From: Flavobacteriaceae bacterium
GTDB lineage: Bacteria > Bacteroidota > Bacteroidia > Flavobacteriales > Flavobacteriaceae
DNA length: 64,000 nt
Direction: 5' to 3'
NCBI GenBank assembly: GCA_947451475.1
Contig: CANFZC010000006.1
Coordinates: 1-64,000, forward strand
Positions 39,889-49,756 of this stretch are shown here, piece by piece. The notes beneath the pieces were generated by a model. It searched no databases. It had not been told where the DNA came from and saw only the letters and a program-made list of their open reading frames with translations. Every line of letters begins with the position of its first letter. Within the stretch, counting starts at the first letter, position 1. Made by a program: the position numbers and the translations under genes.

Positions 39889-41277
39889 TTATATACCGGC
39901 GATACTTTTTATCTCATCAATTATTCTCTGGGCCAGTGCGTCAGCTTCTCCTTGTGTGGGAGCTTCTGTATAGATTCGGATAATTGGTTCTGTATTGGAT
40001 TTACGGAGGTGAACCCAAGCTGTTGCAAAATCAATTTTAACACCATCTATAGTAGAACAGTTTTCGTTCTTATATTTCTCAGTCATGGCTTCTAAAATGG
40101 CATCAACATCAATTTGTGGTGTTAATTCGATTTTATTTTTACTCATATAGTATTGAGGATAAGAAGCTCTTAACTCGGCCACCGTCATGTCAAGGCTAGC
40201 TAGGTGTGTTAAAAACAAAGCTACTCCTACTAGGCTATCACGTCCATAATGTAACTCAGGGTATATAATACCGCCATTACCTTCGCCTCCAATAACGGCC
40301 TTGGTTGCTTTCATTAGTTCGACTACATTTACTTCTCCAACGGCACTAGCTTGATAGGTTCCACCATGTTTTGTTGTAATATCACGAAGGGCTCGCGAAG
40401 ACGACATATTGGAAACCGTATTACCAGGAGTTTTACTCAAGACGTAATCAGCACAAGCTACTAGGGTATATTCTTCACCAAACATTTCTCCATTATTTGA
40501 AATAAAAGCTAAACGGTCGACATCTGGATCTACTACTATTCCAAAATCGGCTTTTTCATCCACTACTAATTTACAAATATCCCCAAGGTGTTCTTTTAAG
40601 GGTTCAGGATTATGAGGGAAATGTCCGTTGGGTTCGCAATACAGTTTCACGCATTCCACGCCCATTTGTTCTAATAATTTGGGGATAATGATGCCTCCTG
40701 AGGAGTTTACGCCATCTACTACCACTTTGAACTTGCGTTTAGCTACCGCTTCGGCATCGACTAAAGGTAATTCTAATACCTCATCGATATGAATGTCCAT
40801 ATAGGCGTCATTGGCTGTTATCTCCCCTAAATGGTCCACTTCTGAAAAATTGAAAGCTTCAGCTTCGGCAATTTCTAATATTTTAGCACCTTCGGCGCCG
40901 CTTAAGAATTCTCCTTTGGCATTTAATAATTTTAGAGCATTCCATTGTTTTGGATTGTGAGAGGCCGTTAAAATAATTCCGCCATCAGCTTCCTCCATTG
41001 GAACGGCCACTTCCACGGTAGGTGTAGTTGAAAGTCCTAAATCGATAACATCTATCCCGAGTCCGATTAAGGTATTGACCACTAAATTTTGAATCATAGA
41101 ACCGGAAATACGAGCATCTCTGCCAATTACAACCTTTAATTTGTCCTTTTGAATATTATTTTTTAAAAAGGTTCCATAAGCAGCTGCAAATTTAACGGCG
41201 TCTACTGGTGTTAAATTATCTCCAACTTTGCCTCCTATAGTACCGCGTATTCCTGAAATTGATTTTATGAGTGTCAT
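39889..41277 (-). CDS. glmM: Phosphoglucosamine mutase
   Basis: MTLIKSISGIRGTIGG start (41277); active-site ILTASHNPKQWNALKLLN; VDPDVDRLAFI; EGNGGIIYPELHYGRDS. Confidence 0.88.
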   Translation of the reverse strand: MTLIKSISGIRGTIGGKVGDNLTPVDAVKFAAAYGTFLKNNIQKDKLKVVIGRDARISGSMIQNLVVNTLIGLGIDVIDLGLSTTPTVEVAVPMEEADGGIILTASHNPKQWNALKLLNAKGEFLSGAEGAKILEIAEAEAFNFSEVDHLGEITANDAYMDIHIDEVLELPLVDAEAVAKRKFKVVVDGVNSSGGIIIPKLLEQMGVECVKLYCEPNGHFPHNPEPLKEHLGDICKLVVDEKADFGIVVDPDVDRLAFISNNGEMFGEEYTLVACADYVLSKTPGNTVSNMSSSRALRDITTKHGGTYQASAVGEVNVVELMKATKAVIGGEGNGGIIYPELHYGRDSLVGVALFLTHLASLDMTVAELRASYPQYYMSKNKIELTPQIDVDAILEAMTEKYKNENCSTIDGVKIDFATAWVHLRKSNTEPIIRIYTEAPTQGEADALAQRIIDEIKSIAGI

Positions 41278-41503
41278 TTTATAAATATTAGTTTTTTTAG
41301 TGAAGCAAATATAAGAAGGAAAAAAACTTCCGAAGGTAGATTTCAATATATCTCTAATAAATTCAATTGTATTTTTTTTCGACTACACTTTTATTCTGTG
41401 AAATACCTGCTACGCATAAATAGGTATAAAATATTATATATCTTACAAAAAAGAACTAAATAATGTATTTAAACGCATTTTATTGCATTTTATCGATTTT
41501 TTA

Positions 41504-41535
41504 TTTGGTAATAACAAATTAATAGTTTAGTTTTG
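41504..41535 (+). promoter_or_regulatory. Bacteroidetes promoter: TTTG -N20- TAGTTTTG
   Basis: -33 TTTG at 41504-41507 and -7 TAnnTTTG at 41528-41535. Confidence 0.55.
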
Positions 41536-41643
41536 ATGAGGATTTAAACTTACAAATAACTAGGCTCCGTACTAGATTAGCTTTTAACGGTAAATCCAAT
41601 GCCCTAAAAATTAAAGATTTGCAACCTACTAAAACAATGCATC

Positions 41644-42840
41644 GTGAAAGATCTAGTAAACTATCTCGTAGAAGAAACAGGTATTAAGGAACAACTTTCT
41701 ATGAACCCCAAGTTGGTCCTCCTCTCAATCACCAACTACAACTTTCCTACTATTTTAACAACAAGAGACTTTTTCTTGTTTTTAAAGTACTTCTTTATCC
41801 CTGTACTGATCGTTTTTTTGGTATCAATCGTTATGGTAATCGTGTTTAGGCGATATCGTTTAGACCGTCTGGATTTTAAGAGGGTTCAGCTCGAAGATAG
41901 CGTTAATACGTTCTTAACAGAACTCATTTTCTCGGATTATTCAGAAGAGGAATTGAAGATTAGGATTGATGCATTTAAAAAAGTATCCCTTAAAAAGAAC
42001 AAGAAATTGGCTCCCTTTATTTTACAAAAATTACTTCACATTAAGCAGAATGTTCAACAAATAAACCAAGAGAAATTCATCTTAATATATGAGTATTTTG
42101 GATTTAACAAACTCACTAAAAAATTATTAGCTGATCGCAGTTGGGAGCATAAATCAGAGGGCATCATGCATTATCAAATTTTAGATTATAAAGCTAAGAA
42201 AGACTTGATTGCACCTTTTTTAACGAATCATCATAAAGCCTTACGATCAAATGCTTTGATTGCTATGATCTCTTTATCGGATGAGAATTTCGATGTATTA
42301 GATCATTATGAAGCCACAATTACTAGAGCAGAGGAATTTAAAATTTTAGATTTAATTTATCAAAAAGAGGTTAGCATCCCTACTAATATCAATGCTTGGT
42401 TGAAGAGTACAAATGAATCTATTGTAATTATTGCAATAAAGCTTGCTGTGCGATATAAATTTAAATTCAACAGAGAGCAACTAAATTATTTACTAGAAAA
42501 CAGCAATCCGCTGGTTAGAAAAGAGATTATTATCGCCATTAGAGAATTAAAACTTGAGTTTGCTAATCCTCTTTTGATGGCTCATTATAAAATTGAAAAG
42601 AGTTTACGTAACAAGATTTCTATTATCAAAACGTTTCAAAAAATTGGAAATACGTCAACAAAAGAATATGCTTTGAGATTATTAACAAAAGAAAATGACT
42701 TGGATTTAAAATTTGAAATTGTGAATTGCATTTATCAAATTGACAACAACTTCTTTTCGCACTATAAGTCAAAAGATCGATTAGAGGCTGAGTTGATTTC
42801 CAAAATATTGTTGCATCACAAGAATCCCTATATAAATTAA
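41644..42840 (+). CDS. Membrane-anchored HEAT-repeat-like protein
   Basis: One N-terminal TM (YFFIPVLIVFLVSIVMVIVF) then helical repeats; GTG start; next to GT2/YaiO. Confidence 0.65.
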   Translation: MKDLVNYLVEETGIKEQLSMNPKLVLLSITNYNFPTILTTRDFFLFLKYFFIPVLIVFLVSIVMVIVFRRYRLDRLDFKRVQLEDSVNTFLTELIFSDYSEEELKIRIDAFKKVSLKKNKKLAPFILQKLLHIKQNVQQINQEKFILIYEYFGFNKLTKKLLADRSWEHKSEGIMHYQILDYKAKKDLIAPFLTNHHKALRSNALIAMISLSDENFDVLDHYEATITRAEEFKILDLIYQKEVSIPTNINAWLKSTNESIVIIAIKLAVRYKFKFNREQLNYLLENSNPLVRKEIIIAIRELKLEFANPLLMAHYKIEKSLRNKISIIKTFQKIGNTSTKEYALRLLTKENDLDLKFEIVNCIYQIDNNFFSHYKSKDRLEAELISKILLHHKNPYIN

Positions 42841-42881
42841 GAACGCGTCAAAACCATTCCTTATTAAAACCTATTACTACT

Positions 42882-44312
42882 TTGAACACACTAGGCCATA
42901 TAATCAAATCGCTTGAGGTATTTTTTGGATGTTATTCCATCTTGTACATTTTATTCTATTGTACATTGGGTATACTTTCATTTATTGAAATCAAAAAATA
43001 TTATTCGTCCTCAAATTTTTTACATAAAGATATTTTAATCAAATCAAACAATGCAATAGGAGTTTCTATCATTGCCCCTGCATTCAATGAAGGATTAACT
43101 ATCGTAGCTAATGCTAAATCATTGTTATCACAGGAGTATCCCAAATATGAGGTTATCATCATAAATGATGGGAGTACCGACGACACTTTGGAAAAATTGA
43201 TTAATGAGTTTAGTTTAGTCAAAGTAGATTTCTTCTACCAAGACAAAATAAAAACCGCGCAAGTACGAGGACATTATCGTTCTACCAACCCGATTTACAA
43301 CAAATTATTGATTGTGGACAAAGTTAATGTCAAGAGTAAGGCGGATGCTTGTAATGTTGGCGTTAATTCGGCTAAATACTCATTATATGTGTGCACAGAC
43401 GTGGATTGTATTCTTCGAAAAGACACCTTAGCGATGTTGGTTAAACCTTTTATAGAGAGCACTATCAAAGTATTGGCTACGGGTGCTGCTATACGAATTT
43501 CAAACTCTTGTGAATTTAAAGAAGGAGTTTTATATCGCTCACATTATCCTAAGAACTTTTTTGCTCGTTTCCAAGAATTAGAATACATCCGTTCGTTTTT
43601 ATATGGCAGAATGGCTTGGAGTAGACTTAACGGATTGTTATTGGTATCTGGAGGACTTGGTATGTTTGATAAAATGACCGTAATAGAAGTGGGAGGCTAT
43701 AAAAAAGAATCTCTTGGAGAAGATATGGAATTAATCACTCGAATGCGAAAATATATGCACTTGAAAAAAGAAAAATTTGCCATAAAATACATCCCTGAAT
43801 CCTTATGTTGGACTGAAGGTCCCTCAGACTCCAAAATTTTCATGAGACAAAGGGTTCGCTGGTCGCGCGGTTTAATTCAAAATTTATTCATACACAGAAA
43901 CATGATATTTAACCCTAAATATGGAATTACGGGGATGCTCGTATTGCCGTACTACATATTTTGTGAGTTTTTAGTACCTGTATTAGAAATTGTTGGATTG
44001 TTTATTATCATCATGGATATTTTCTATTTTGGATTAGATTATTACTTTCTTTTTATCATAAGTATTTCGGTCTATTTATTTTACACTATGGTAACCTTAC
44101 TATCAGTATACTTAGATCAATCTATTAAACAATACACCAATATAAAAGACATTATGACTTTAATCTTTATGATCTTTCTAGAGCCCTTTTTATACCATCC
44201 TATAAACACATATGCCTCTTTAAAAGGATATATGCACTTTCTTTCTAATAAAGAAAAAAAATGGGGAGTTATGACACGTCAAGGATTTAAGCAATCAACA
44301 TCATTAACATGA
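42882..44312 (+). CDS. Processive-type family 2 glycosyltransferase
   Basis: SIIAPAFNEG, IINDGSTDDT, VCTDVDC, GEDMELITRMR, MRQRVRWSRG (Q/RxxRW motif), C-terminal TM helices. Confidence 0.9.
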   Translation: MNTLGHIIKSLEVFFGCYSILYILFYCTLGILSFIEIKKYYSSSNFLHKDILIKSNNAIGVSIIAPAFNEGLTIVANAKSLLSQEYPKYEVIIINDGSTDDTLEKLINEFSLVKVDFFYQDKIKTAQVRGHYRSTNPIYNKLLIVDKVNVKSKADACNVGVNSAKYSLYVCTDVDCILRKDTLAMLVKPFIESTIKVLATGAAIRISNSCEFKEGVLYRSHYPKNFFARFQELEYIRSFLYGRMAWSRLNGLLLVSGGLGMFDKMTVIEVGGYKKESLGEDMELITRMRKYMHLKKEKFAIKYIPESLCWTEGPSDSKIFMRQRVRWSRGLIQNLFIHRNMIFNPKYGITGMLVLPYYIFCEFLVPVLEIVGLFIIIMDIFYFGLDYYFLFIISISVYLFYTMVTLLSVYLDQSIKQYTNIKDIMTLIFMIFLEPFLYHPINTYASLKGYMHFLSNKEKKWGVMTRQGFKQSTSLT

Positions 44313-45562
44313 AACGTAAACTAACTTTAATATTCCTATTCAGTTTGCTGCAAGGTGGTCTATTTGCACAAAAAAAAATAGACACGGATAGCTTGTTGAC
44401 GGTTACGAATCGCTATCTCAATGTGGACAAAAACTATAGTGAAGCGAAAAAACTAGGTCATCTCGGTATCCGCCTCGCTCCTGCGTATTATGATTTTCAT
44501 ATAGCATTAGGTAGAGCCTTTAGGTTTACGAAAGAAATTGATAGTGCACGATATTATTTTAATCAGGTCATAACCAACAACACCAAGTATAAAGAAGCCT
44601 TTTTATATATGGCGCAAATTGAAATAGAATCTAAAAATGCCAAGGAGGCCAAATCTATATTGGATAAGGCTATTCATTTGCATCCAGCGGAAATAGATTT
44701 TTATTGGCTTAAACTAAGCGCTATAGAATTGGAAAATGATGACCTTAAAACTTTGGCATATTTAAAAGAATTTGAAGCAAAATTTCCCAATGAAAATCGC
44801 ATTAAAAGTCGGATGCTGGATTTGAAATTGAATTCGAATTCAGACCGAATAGGAATTGGTACAACCCTCACTACTTTTGATCGTTCAGGAATTGGTCCCT
44901 GGTATTTGAGTAATTTACAATTCGTAAGACAACGAAAAAAATTAACCTTGATTGGTCGTTTTAATTATTCTGATAGGCAATCTTATGGAAAAAGTATTGG
45001 AAACGGAACCTTAACTGAGATAGAGAGTTATGTTAAATGGACTAAAAAGCACTATTCATTTGGCAATATTGGAATAGGCAGTGCTACTTTGTTTCCAAAA
45101 TTACGATTGAACTATTCTTCCTTTATCCAAATTGCATCCAAATGGGAAATAGAAGTTGGGTTACGTTACAATAGAAACACGGCCTCAGAAAATTATGCTG
45201 TTGCAGCTGGAATAGGAACATACATGGGTTCTGGATGGCTGAATTTAAAGTCTTATTTGAATTTAGATTCACAAAAAAAATATCCAAGTTTTACCGCTAA
45301 CTATCGCTATTATATAAAGTCGAGATATGATTATTACTCGGCCAGTTTGGGCTATGGTACTTCGCCGGATGAGCGGGAAACCTTATCTCAATATGAGCAA
45401 CGTGTACCGTTGAACTCGTATAGAATTGGATTAGGATATTCAAAAGTAATCTATAAAAAATTCATTCTCGGACTTCAAGGAAATTTTAACCGTCAAGAAT
45501 ATTTACCCAAAAAATACCAAAATGAATTAAGCCTTTTGCTGCAATTGCAGTACTTATTTTAG
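44309..45562 (+). CDS. TPR + YaiO-family outer-membrane beta-barrel protein
   Basis: Signal peptide; TPR-like repeats; barrel ending LSLLLQLQYLF; 4-bp overlap with GT2. Confidence 0.82.
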   Translation: MKRKLTLIFLFSLLQGGLFAQKKIDTDSLLTVTNRYLNVDKNYSEAKKLGHLGIRLAPAYYDFHIALGRAFRFTKEIDSARYYFNQVITNNTKYKEAFLYMAQIEIESKNAKEAKSILDKAIHLHPAEIDFYWLKLSAIELENDDLKTLAYLKEFEAKFPNENRIKSRMLDLKLNSNSDRIGIGTTLTTFDRSGIGPWYLSNLQFVRQRKKLTLIGRFNYSDRQSYGKSIGNGTLTEIESYVKWTKKHYSFGNIGIGSATLFPKLRLNYSSFIQIASKWEIEVGLRYNRNTASENYAVAAGIGTYMGSGWLNLKSYLNLDSQKKYPSFTANYRYYIKSRYDYYSASLGYGTSPDERETLSQYEQRVPLNSYRIGLGYSKVIYKKFILGLQGNFNRQEYLPKKYQNELSLLLQLQYLF

Positions 45563-45590
45563 AATCTTTAATCCCCAAATACCTACTGCC

Positions 45591-45953
45591 ATGAAAAAAA
45601 TATTAATTATTGAAGATGATAAAATTATCAAAGACATCATAGAATTTATCCTCAAAAAAGAAGGATATGAAGTGGAAGTTGCCTTTGACGGATTAGTTGG
45701 ATTATCTAAAATTAAGTCCTTCCAACCAGACCTAGTCATCACCGATGTTTTATTGCCCTATAAATCAGGATTAGAAATTATTTCTTTTTCTAAAAGCAAT
45801 AATCCTTTGATACCTATAATCGTTATTTCTGCTTTAGGAAAAGAAGACATTACCGTAGTAGAGGCATTTAAATTAGGTGCTACTGATATCTTGGCAAAAC
45901 CTTTTAACCCGGTTGAATTAAAATCGAAGCTCAAAACTTTTTTTGCAGCCTAA
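45591..45953 (+). CDS. Single-domain (REC-only) response regulator
   Basis: ILIIEDDKII, LVITDVLLPYKSG, VISALG, AKPFNP. Confidence 0.92.
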   Translation: MKKILIIEDDKIIKDIIEFILKKEGYEVEVAFDGLVGLSKIKSFQPDLVITDVLLPYKSGLEIISFSKSNNPLIPIIVISALGKEDITVVEAFKLGATDILAKPFNPVELKSKLKTFFAA

Positions 45954-46006
45954 ATTTTAATAACAATACCAACGTACTTCAGTTTCTGACCCAAAAAAAC
46001 CAAATT

Positions 46007-47125
46007 ATGAGAAAAAAATTTATAAAGTTTACAATCCCAAACACCTTATTATTTTTATATACAGGATTAAGTTTGGTATTTCCATTAGGGTTATTGACCT
46101 TAACTATTGGGCCAGTTAGAATGATTTCGGATTTTGCGAAAAAAAATCATTGGACACAAGAATATGAAAGTTCAATTGAAAAAATAGTATTGTTTTTCTT
46201 CTTTGTTTTTATTGTATTACTGTCTTATTTTGTAACGCACAAATTAGTTAAAAGTAAAAATCAAAGTTTAAAAATAACTGTATTAGGTGTTTTTGGAGTT
46301 GTATTATTGCTATCGGTTTATGTCTTTAGTTTTAAACCTGAGCTATTAATTTCTTCCGATGCGTTGAGTATCGTAAATCATAGCGCAGAAGCTGAATTTC
46401 ATTTTGGACCGTATCCTGATGAAGAAAAAATGGAGCAATTGAAAGATGAAAATTATACGGCTGTAATTTCGTTATTGCATAGTATGGTTATCCCTGCAGA
46501 ACCAATTCTAATGGAAAAAGAAAAAGAAAATGCTGAAAAAGCAGGGATTAAATTAATTTCAATTCCGATGCTCCCTTGGATCGCCAAAAATGATAACTCA
46601 GTAGCTCAAATAAAAGAAATAGCGCATAAATACAAAGGAAAATACTATGTACATTGCTATTTAGGGAAAGACAGAGCAAATGTGTTTAGAAATATCATTG
46701 AAAAAGAAAACAAGGACATACTTTCCACTTCCGAGCTTGGAGTACATGACATAAAAAAAATAAAAGCATTTGAACGAGGAAAAATATTCAAATTACAAAA
46801 AGATGTTTATTATACCCCATATCCAACGGATGAAGAGTTTTTTGGTTATGTATTAAATGGTAAAATTGCTACCGTTGTCAACATCATGAATCCAAAAGTT
46901 GGAGAAGAAAAAATGAGAATCGATACGGAAATAAAAATTATGAAAGAGTATAACCAATCTTTTTTCAATCTCCCTATGGGTGAGACCGATAGCAATGATC
47001 AAATTAAAGCGTTATCACTTTCCATACAAAAACTTAAAAAACCCATTGTAATCCACGCTTATAACTCAGAAAATGAAAATTCACTCAAGTTTATAACAAT
47101 TTATCAAAGTCTATTAAAAAAGTAA
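46007..47125 (+). CDS. Membrane protein with two tandem dual-specificity/PTP-like domains
   Basis: Three TM segments; first domain VHCYLGKDR (HCx5R); second domain repeats the fold with VIHAYNSENEN. Confidence 0.7.
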   Translation: MRKKFIKFTIPNTLLFLYTGLSLVFPLGLLTLTIGPVRMISDFAKKNHWTQEYESSIEKIVLFFFFVFIVLLSYFVTHKLVKSKNQSLKITVLGVFGVVLLLSVYVFSFKPELLISSDALSIVNHSAEAEFHFGPYPDEEKMEQLKDENYTAVISLLHSMVIPAEPILMEKEKENAEKAGIKLISIPMLPWIAKNDNSVAQIKEIAHKYKGKYYVHCYLGKDRANVFRNIIEKENKDILSTSELGVHDIKKIKAFERGKIFKLQKDVYYTPYPTDEEFFGYVLNGKIATVVNIMNPKVGEEKMRIDTEIKIMKEYNQSFFNLPMGETDSNDQIKALSLSIQKLKKPIVIHAYNSENENSLKFITIYQSLLKK

Positions 47126-47132
47126 ATCAATT

Positions 47133-47163
47133 GACCGTAACCAATACGGTCTTTTTTTTTTTT
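47133..47163 (+). terminator. Rho-independent terminator (gaccgta-accaa-tacggtc + T12)
   Basis: Perfect 7-bp stem, long T run. Confidence 0.9.
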
Positions 47164-47190
47164 GAAGTTACTATAGTTTCTTTATCTTTG
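47161..47190 (+). promoter_or_regulatory. Promoter TTTG -N18- TATCTTTG
   Basis: -33 TTTG at 47161-47164, -7 at 47183-47190, 20 nt before the ATG at 47210. Confidence 0.6.
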
Positions 47191-47209
47191 AGAAGAAGAG
47201 CTAAACTTT

Positions 47210-47794
47210 ATGAATTTTCTAGCACATATTTATTTATCAGGTGATAACGATGCAGTCAAAATTGGCAATTTTATGGCCGATAGTATTCGTGGTCGCCAAT
47301 TTGAAAACTTTCCCCCAGATATCAAGAAAGGAATATTGTTGCATAGAGCTATAGACAGTTTTACTGATGCGCACCCAATTTATCGGAAAAGCAAGCATCG
47401 CCTTCACGATAAATATGGGCATTATTCGGGGGTTATCATGGATATTTTTTATGATCATTTTTTGGCCAAAAACTGGAATAATTATTCGGATATTCCACTT
47501 GAACCTTATGCCAAAACTTTTTACAATCTCTTAACCGACCGTATTGATTCATTAACTGATCGTGCTAAAGGCATGCTGCCTTACATGATTGGCAGAAATT
47601 GGCTGGTAAGTTATGCTTCGATAGAAGGTTTGGAAATGATTATGTTTCAAATGGATCATCGCACCAAAAACCGTGTGGCCATGCATGAATCAATAGTGGA
47701 ACTGAAACAACATTATGAATTGTTTGACGCTGAATTTATGTTGTTTTTTGAGGCCTTACAGTTGCATTGTAACGAAAAATTAGCCGAATTATAA
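47210..47794 (+). CDS. Acyl carrier protein phosphodiesterase family protein (DUF479)
   Basis: MNFLAHIYLSGDNDAVKIGNFMADSIRG, GILLHRAIDSFTDAHP, YDHFLAKNW. Confidence 0.88.
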   Translation: MNFLAHIYLSGDNDAVKIGNFMADSIRGRQFENFPPDIKKGILLHRAIDSFTDAHPIYRKSKHRLHDKYGHYSGVIMDIFYDHFLAKNWNNYSDIPLEPYAKTFYNLLTDRIDSLTDRAKGMLPYMIGRNWLVSYASIEGLEMIMFQMDHRTKNRVAMHESIVELKQHYELFDAEFMLFFEALQLHCNEKLAEL

Positions 47795-47855
47795 AGTAAT
47801 TTTATGAAATCCTCTTTATAAGAAGTATTTTAGCCTTTCAAATGTTTGAGAATTC

Positions 47856-49676
47856 ATGCAGTCTACTAAAGCTTCATTTTTTAAAATCTTTATCCGAAGT
47901 ATTTTCAGAAGAGCGGAGCACTTAATTTTTCTATTGAAAGACAAATTGAGTGAACGGAATTTTATCTATGTTGCCAGTGTATTAGTAGCAATTACTTGTT
48001 CTTTTGCCGTAATTATTTTAAAAAGTTTTGCTCATAATATATTTCTATGGGCTAGTGACATCAGCCATTTTTTAAAATTGCCTTATATCAACAGTTTGCT
48101 ACCTATAATAGGAATCCTTCTAACCGTTTTTGTTGTACGTAATTTTCTTGACAACCAACTTGAAAAAGGAAGTTCCAAAGTCTTATATGCGGTGGCTAAA
48201 AAGGGAGGTATACTTCCCAAAAAGCAAATGTATGCTCAAATTGTGACCAGTTCGCTAACCGTTGGTTTAGGAGGATCCGCTGGATTGGAAAGTCCGATTG
48301 TTATCACAGGTGCAGCATTTGGTTCTAACTTTGCACAGAAATACCATTTGTCCCAAAAAGATCGAATTTTGCTTTTGGCCTGTGGGGTTGCTGCGGGAAT
48401 TGGGGCGGCATTTAATGCGCCAATTGCAGGGGTCTTATTTGCGATTGAAGTGGTATTAACCGATATTTCTATAGCAGCTTTTATCCCTATTATAATTTCG
48501 GCTGCAACGGGAGCGTTGATTTCGACGGTAGTTTTAAGTCATGATGTTATTTTGAATTTTGAGCAAACTCTAAAGTTTGATTACCACAATACTCCTTTCT
48601 ACATTTTGTTAGGTATCTTGGCTGGACTTGCGTCAATCTATCATGCTCGTAATTTTCAGAAAATAGAACATTTCTTTAGTACTTTTAAGAATAAAGGTTA
48701 CCGTAGAGCCTTATTTGGTGCCATTTTATTAGCCATCTTGATTTTCTTTTTCCCCACCCTTTTTGGAGAAGGATATGAAAGCATTAAAACCTTGGCTTCC
48801 AAAAACCCTAGTATTTTATTAGACAATACAATGTTGGAGCCTTTTAAAAAAAATGGCTGGGTTTTATTATTATTTGTGGGAGTTACTATGCTCTTAAAAG
48901 CAGTAGCTACAGGATTAACGATCGGTAGCGGTGGTAATGGCGGTAACTTTGCTCCTTCCCTATTTGTGGGTTCGTACCTTGGTTTTTTTGTAGCTAAAAC
49001 GGTCAACTTATTAAATATTACCCACCATTTGCCGATAGCTAATTTTACGATTGTAGGCATGGCCGGAATATTGAGTGGCTTGTTTCATGCACCATTAACG
49101 GCAATCTTCCTTATAGGTGAAATCACTGGAGGTTATGACTTAATGGTTCCACTGATGATTGTGTCATCAGTAAGTTTTGCTGTTTCCAAGCAGTTTGAAA
49201 AACATTCAATGGATGTAAAAGGACTAGCCGACAAAGGTGATGTATTCACCAGTGACAAAGACAAAAACATATTGCAGAGTATTGATTTTTATAATTTAGT
49301 TCAGCAAAATTATAAGACGCTAACCTTAGAGAATGGAGTTGAGAACGTAGTCGATATCTTCTCCACTACCGAACAAAAAATCATACCGATTGTAGATGAG
49401 CATAGATCCTTGGTAGGTTTAATTGATTTTGAGGAGGTAAAAGCGATGATCTTTAACCCATACCGTGTAAAATTCATGACAATCAATGAAATCATTAGTC
49501 AACCTAAGGAACTCATTCTATTTGAAGACAAGCCCGAGAAAATCATGAAATTATTTGAATCTTCGAAAGCCACCATATTACCCGTTATCCACAAAGGAAA
49601 ATACTTTGGTTTCCTATCTAAAATTGACGTGCTGGAAAGTTATCGTCATCGGTTGAGAGAGATGATTATTGAGTAA
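47856..49676 (+). CDS. ClC-family chloride channel/antiporter with C-terminal CBS domains
   Basis: GGSAGLESPIVITGAAFGS, GAAFNAPIAGVLFAIEV, GSGGNGGNFAPSLFVG, two CBS-like segments. Confidence 0.93.
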   Translation: MQSTKASFFKIFIRSIFRRAEHLIFLLKDKLSERNFIYVASVLVAITCSFAVIILKSFAHNIFLWASDISHFLKLPYINSLLPIIGILLTVFVVRNFLDNQLEKGSSKVLYAVAKKGGILPKKQMYAQIVTSSLTVGLGGSAGLESPIVITGAAFGSNFAQKYHLSQKDRILLLACGVAAGIGAAFNAPIAGVLFAIEVVLTDISIAAFIPIIISAATGALISTVVLSHDVILNFEQTLKFDYHNTPFYILLGILAGLASIYHARNFQKIEHFFSTFKNKGYRRALFGAILLAILIFFFPTLFGEGYESIKTLASKNPSILLDNTMLEPFKKNGWVLLLFVGVTMLLKAVATGLTIGSGGNGGNFAPSLFVGSYLGFFVAKTVNLLNITHHLPIANFTIVGMAGILSGLFHAPLTAIFLIGEITGGYDLMVPLMIVSSVSFAVSKQFEKHSMDVKGLADKGDVFTSDKDKNILQSIDFYNLVQQNYKTLTLENGVENVVDIFSTTEQKIIPIVDEHRSLVGLIDFEEVKAMIFNPYRVKFMTINEIISQPKELILFEDKPEKIMKLFESSKATILPVIHKGKYFGFLSKIDVLESYRHRLREMIIE

Positions 49677-49730
49677 TCATTTTTAACAATAACTTCGTAA
49701 CTGTCTAGTCAAAATTTCTTTCCAAAACAC

Positions 49731-49738
49731 TACCTTTG
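49731..49738 (+). promoter_or_regulatory. -7 box TACCTTTG upstream of uvrA
   Basis: TAnnTTTG match about 18 nt before the ATG. Confidence 0.45.
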
Positions 49739-49756
49739 CGTTTTGCTTAAAATGCT

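Noticed and set aside
41278-41346. N-terminal extension of glmM (MKSTFGSFFPSYICFTKKTNIYK)
   Set aside because: Not typical of GlmM; MTLIKSISGIRG at 41277 is the conserved start.
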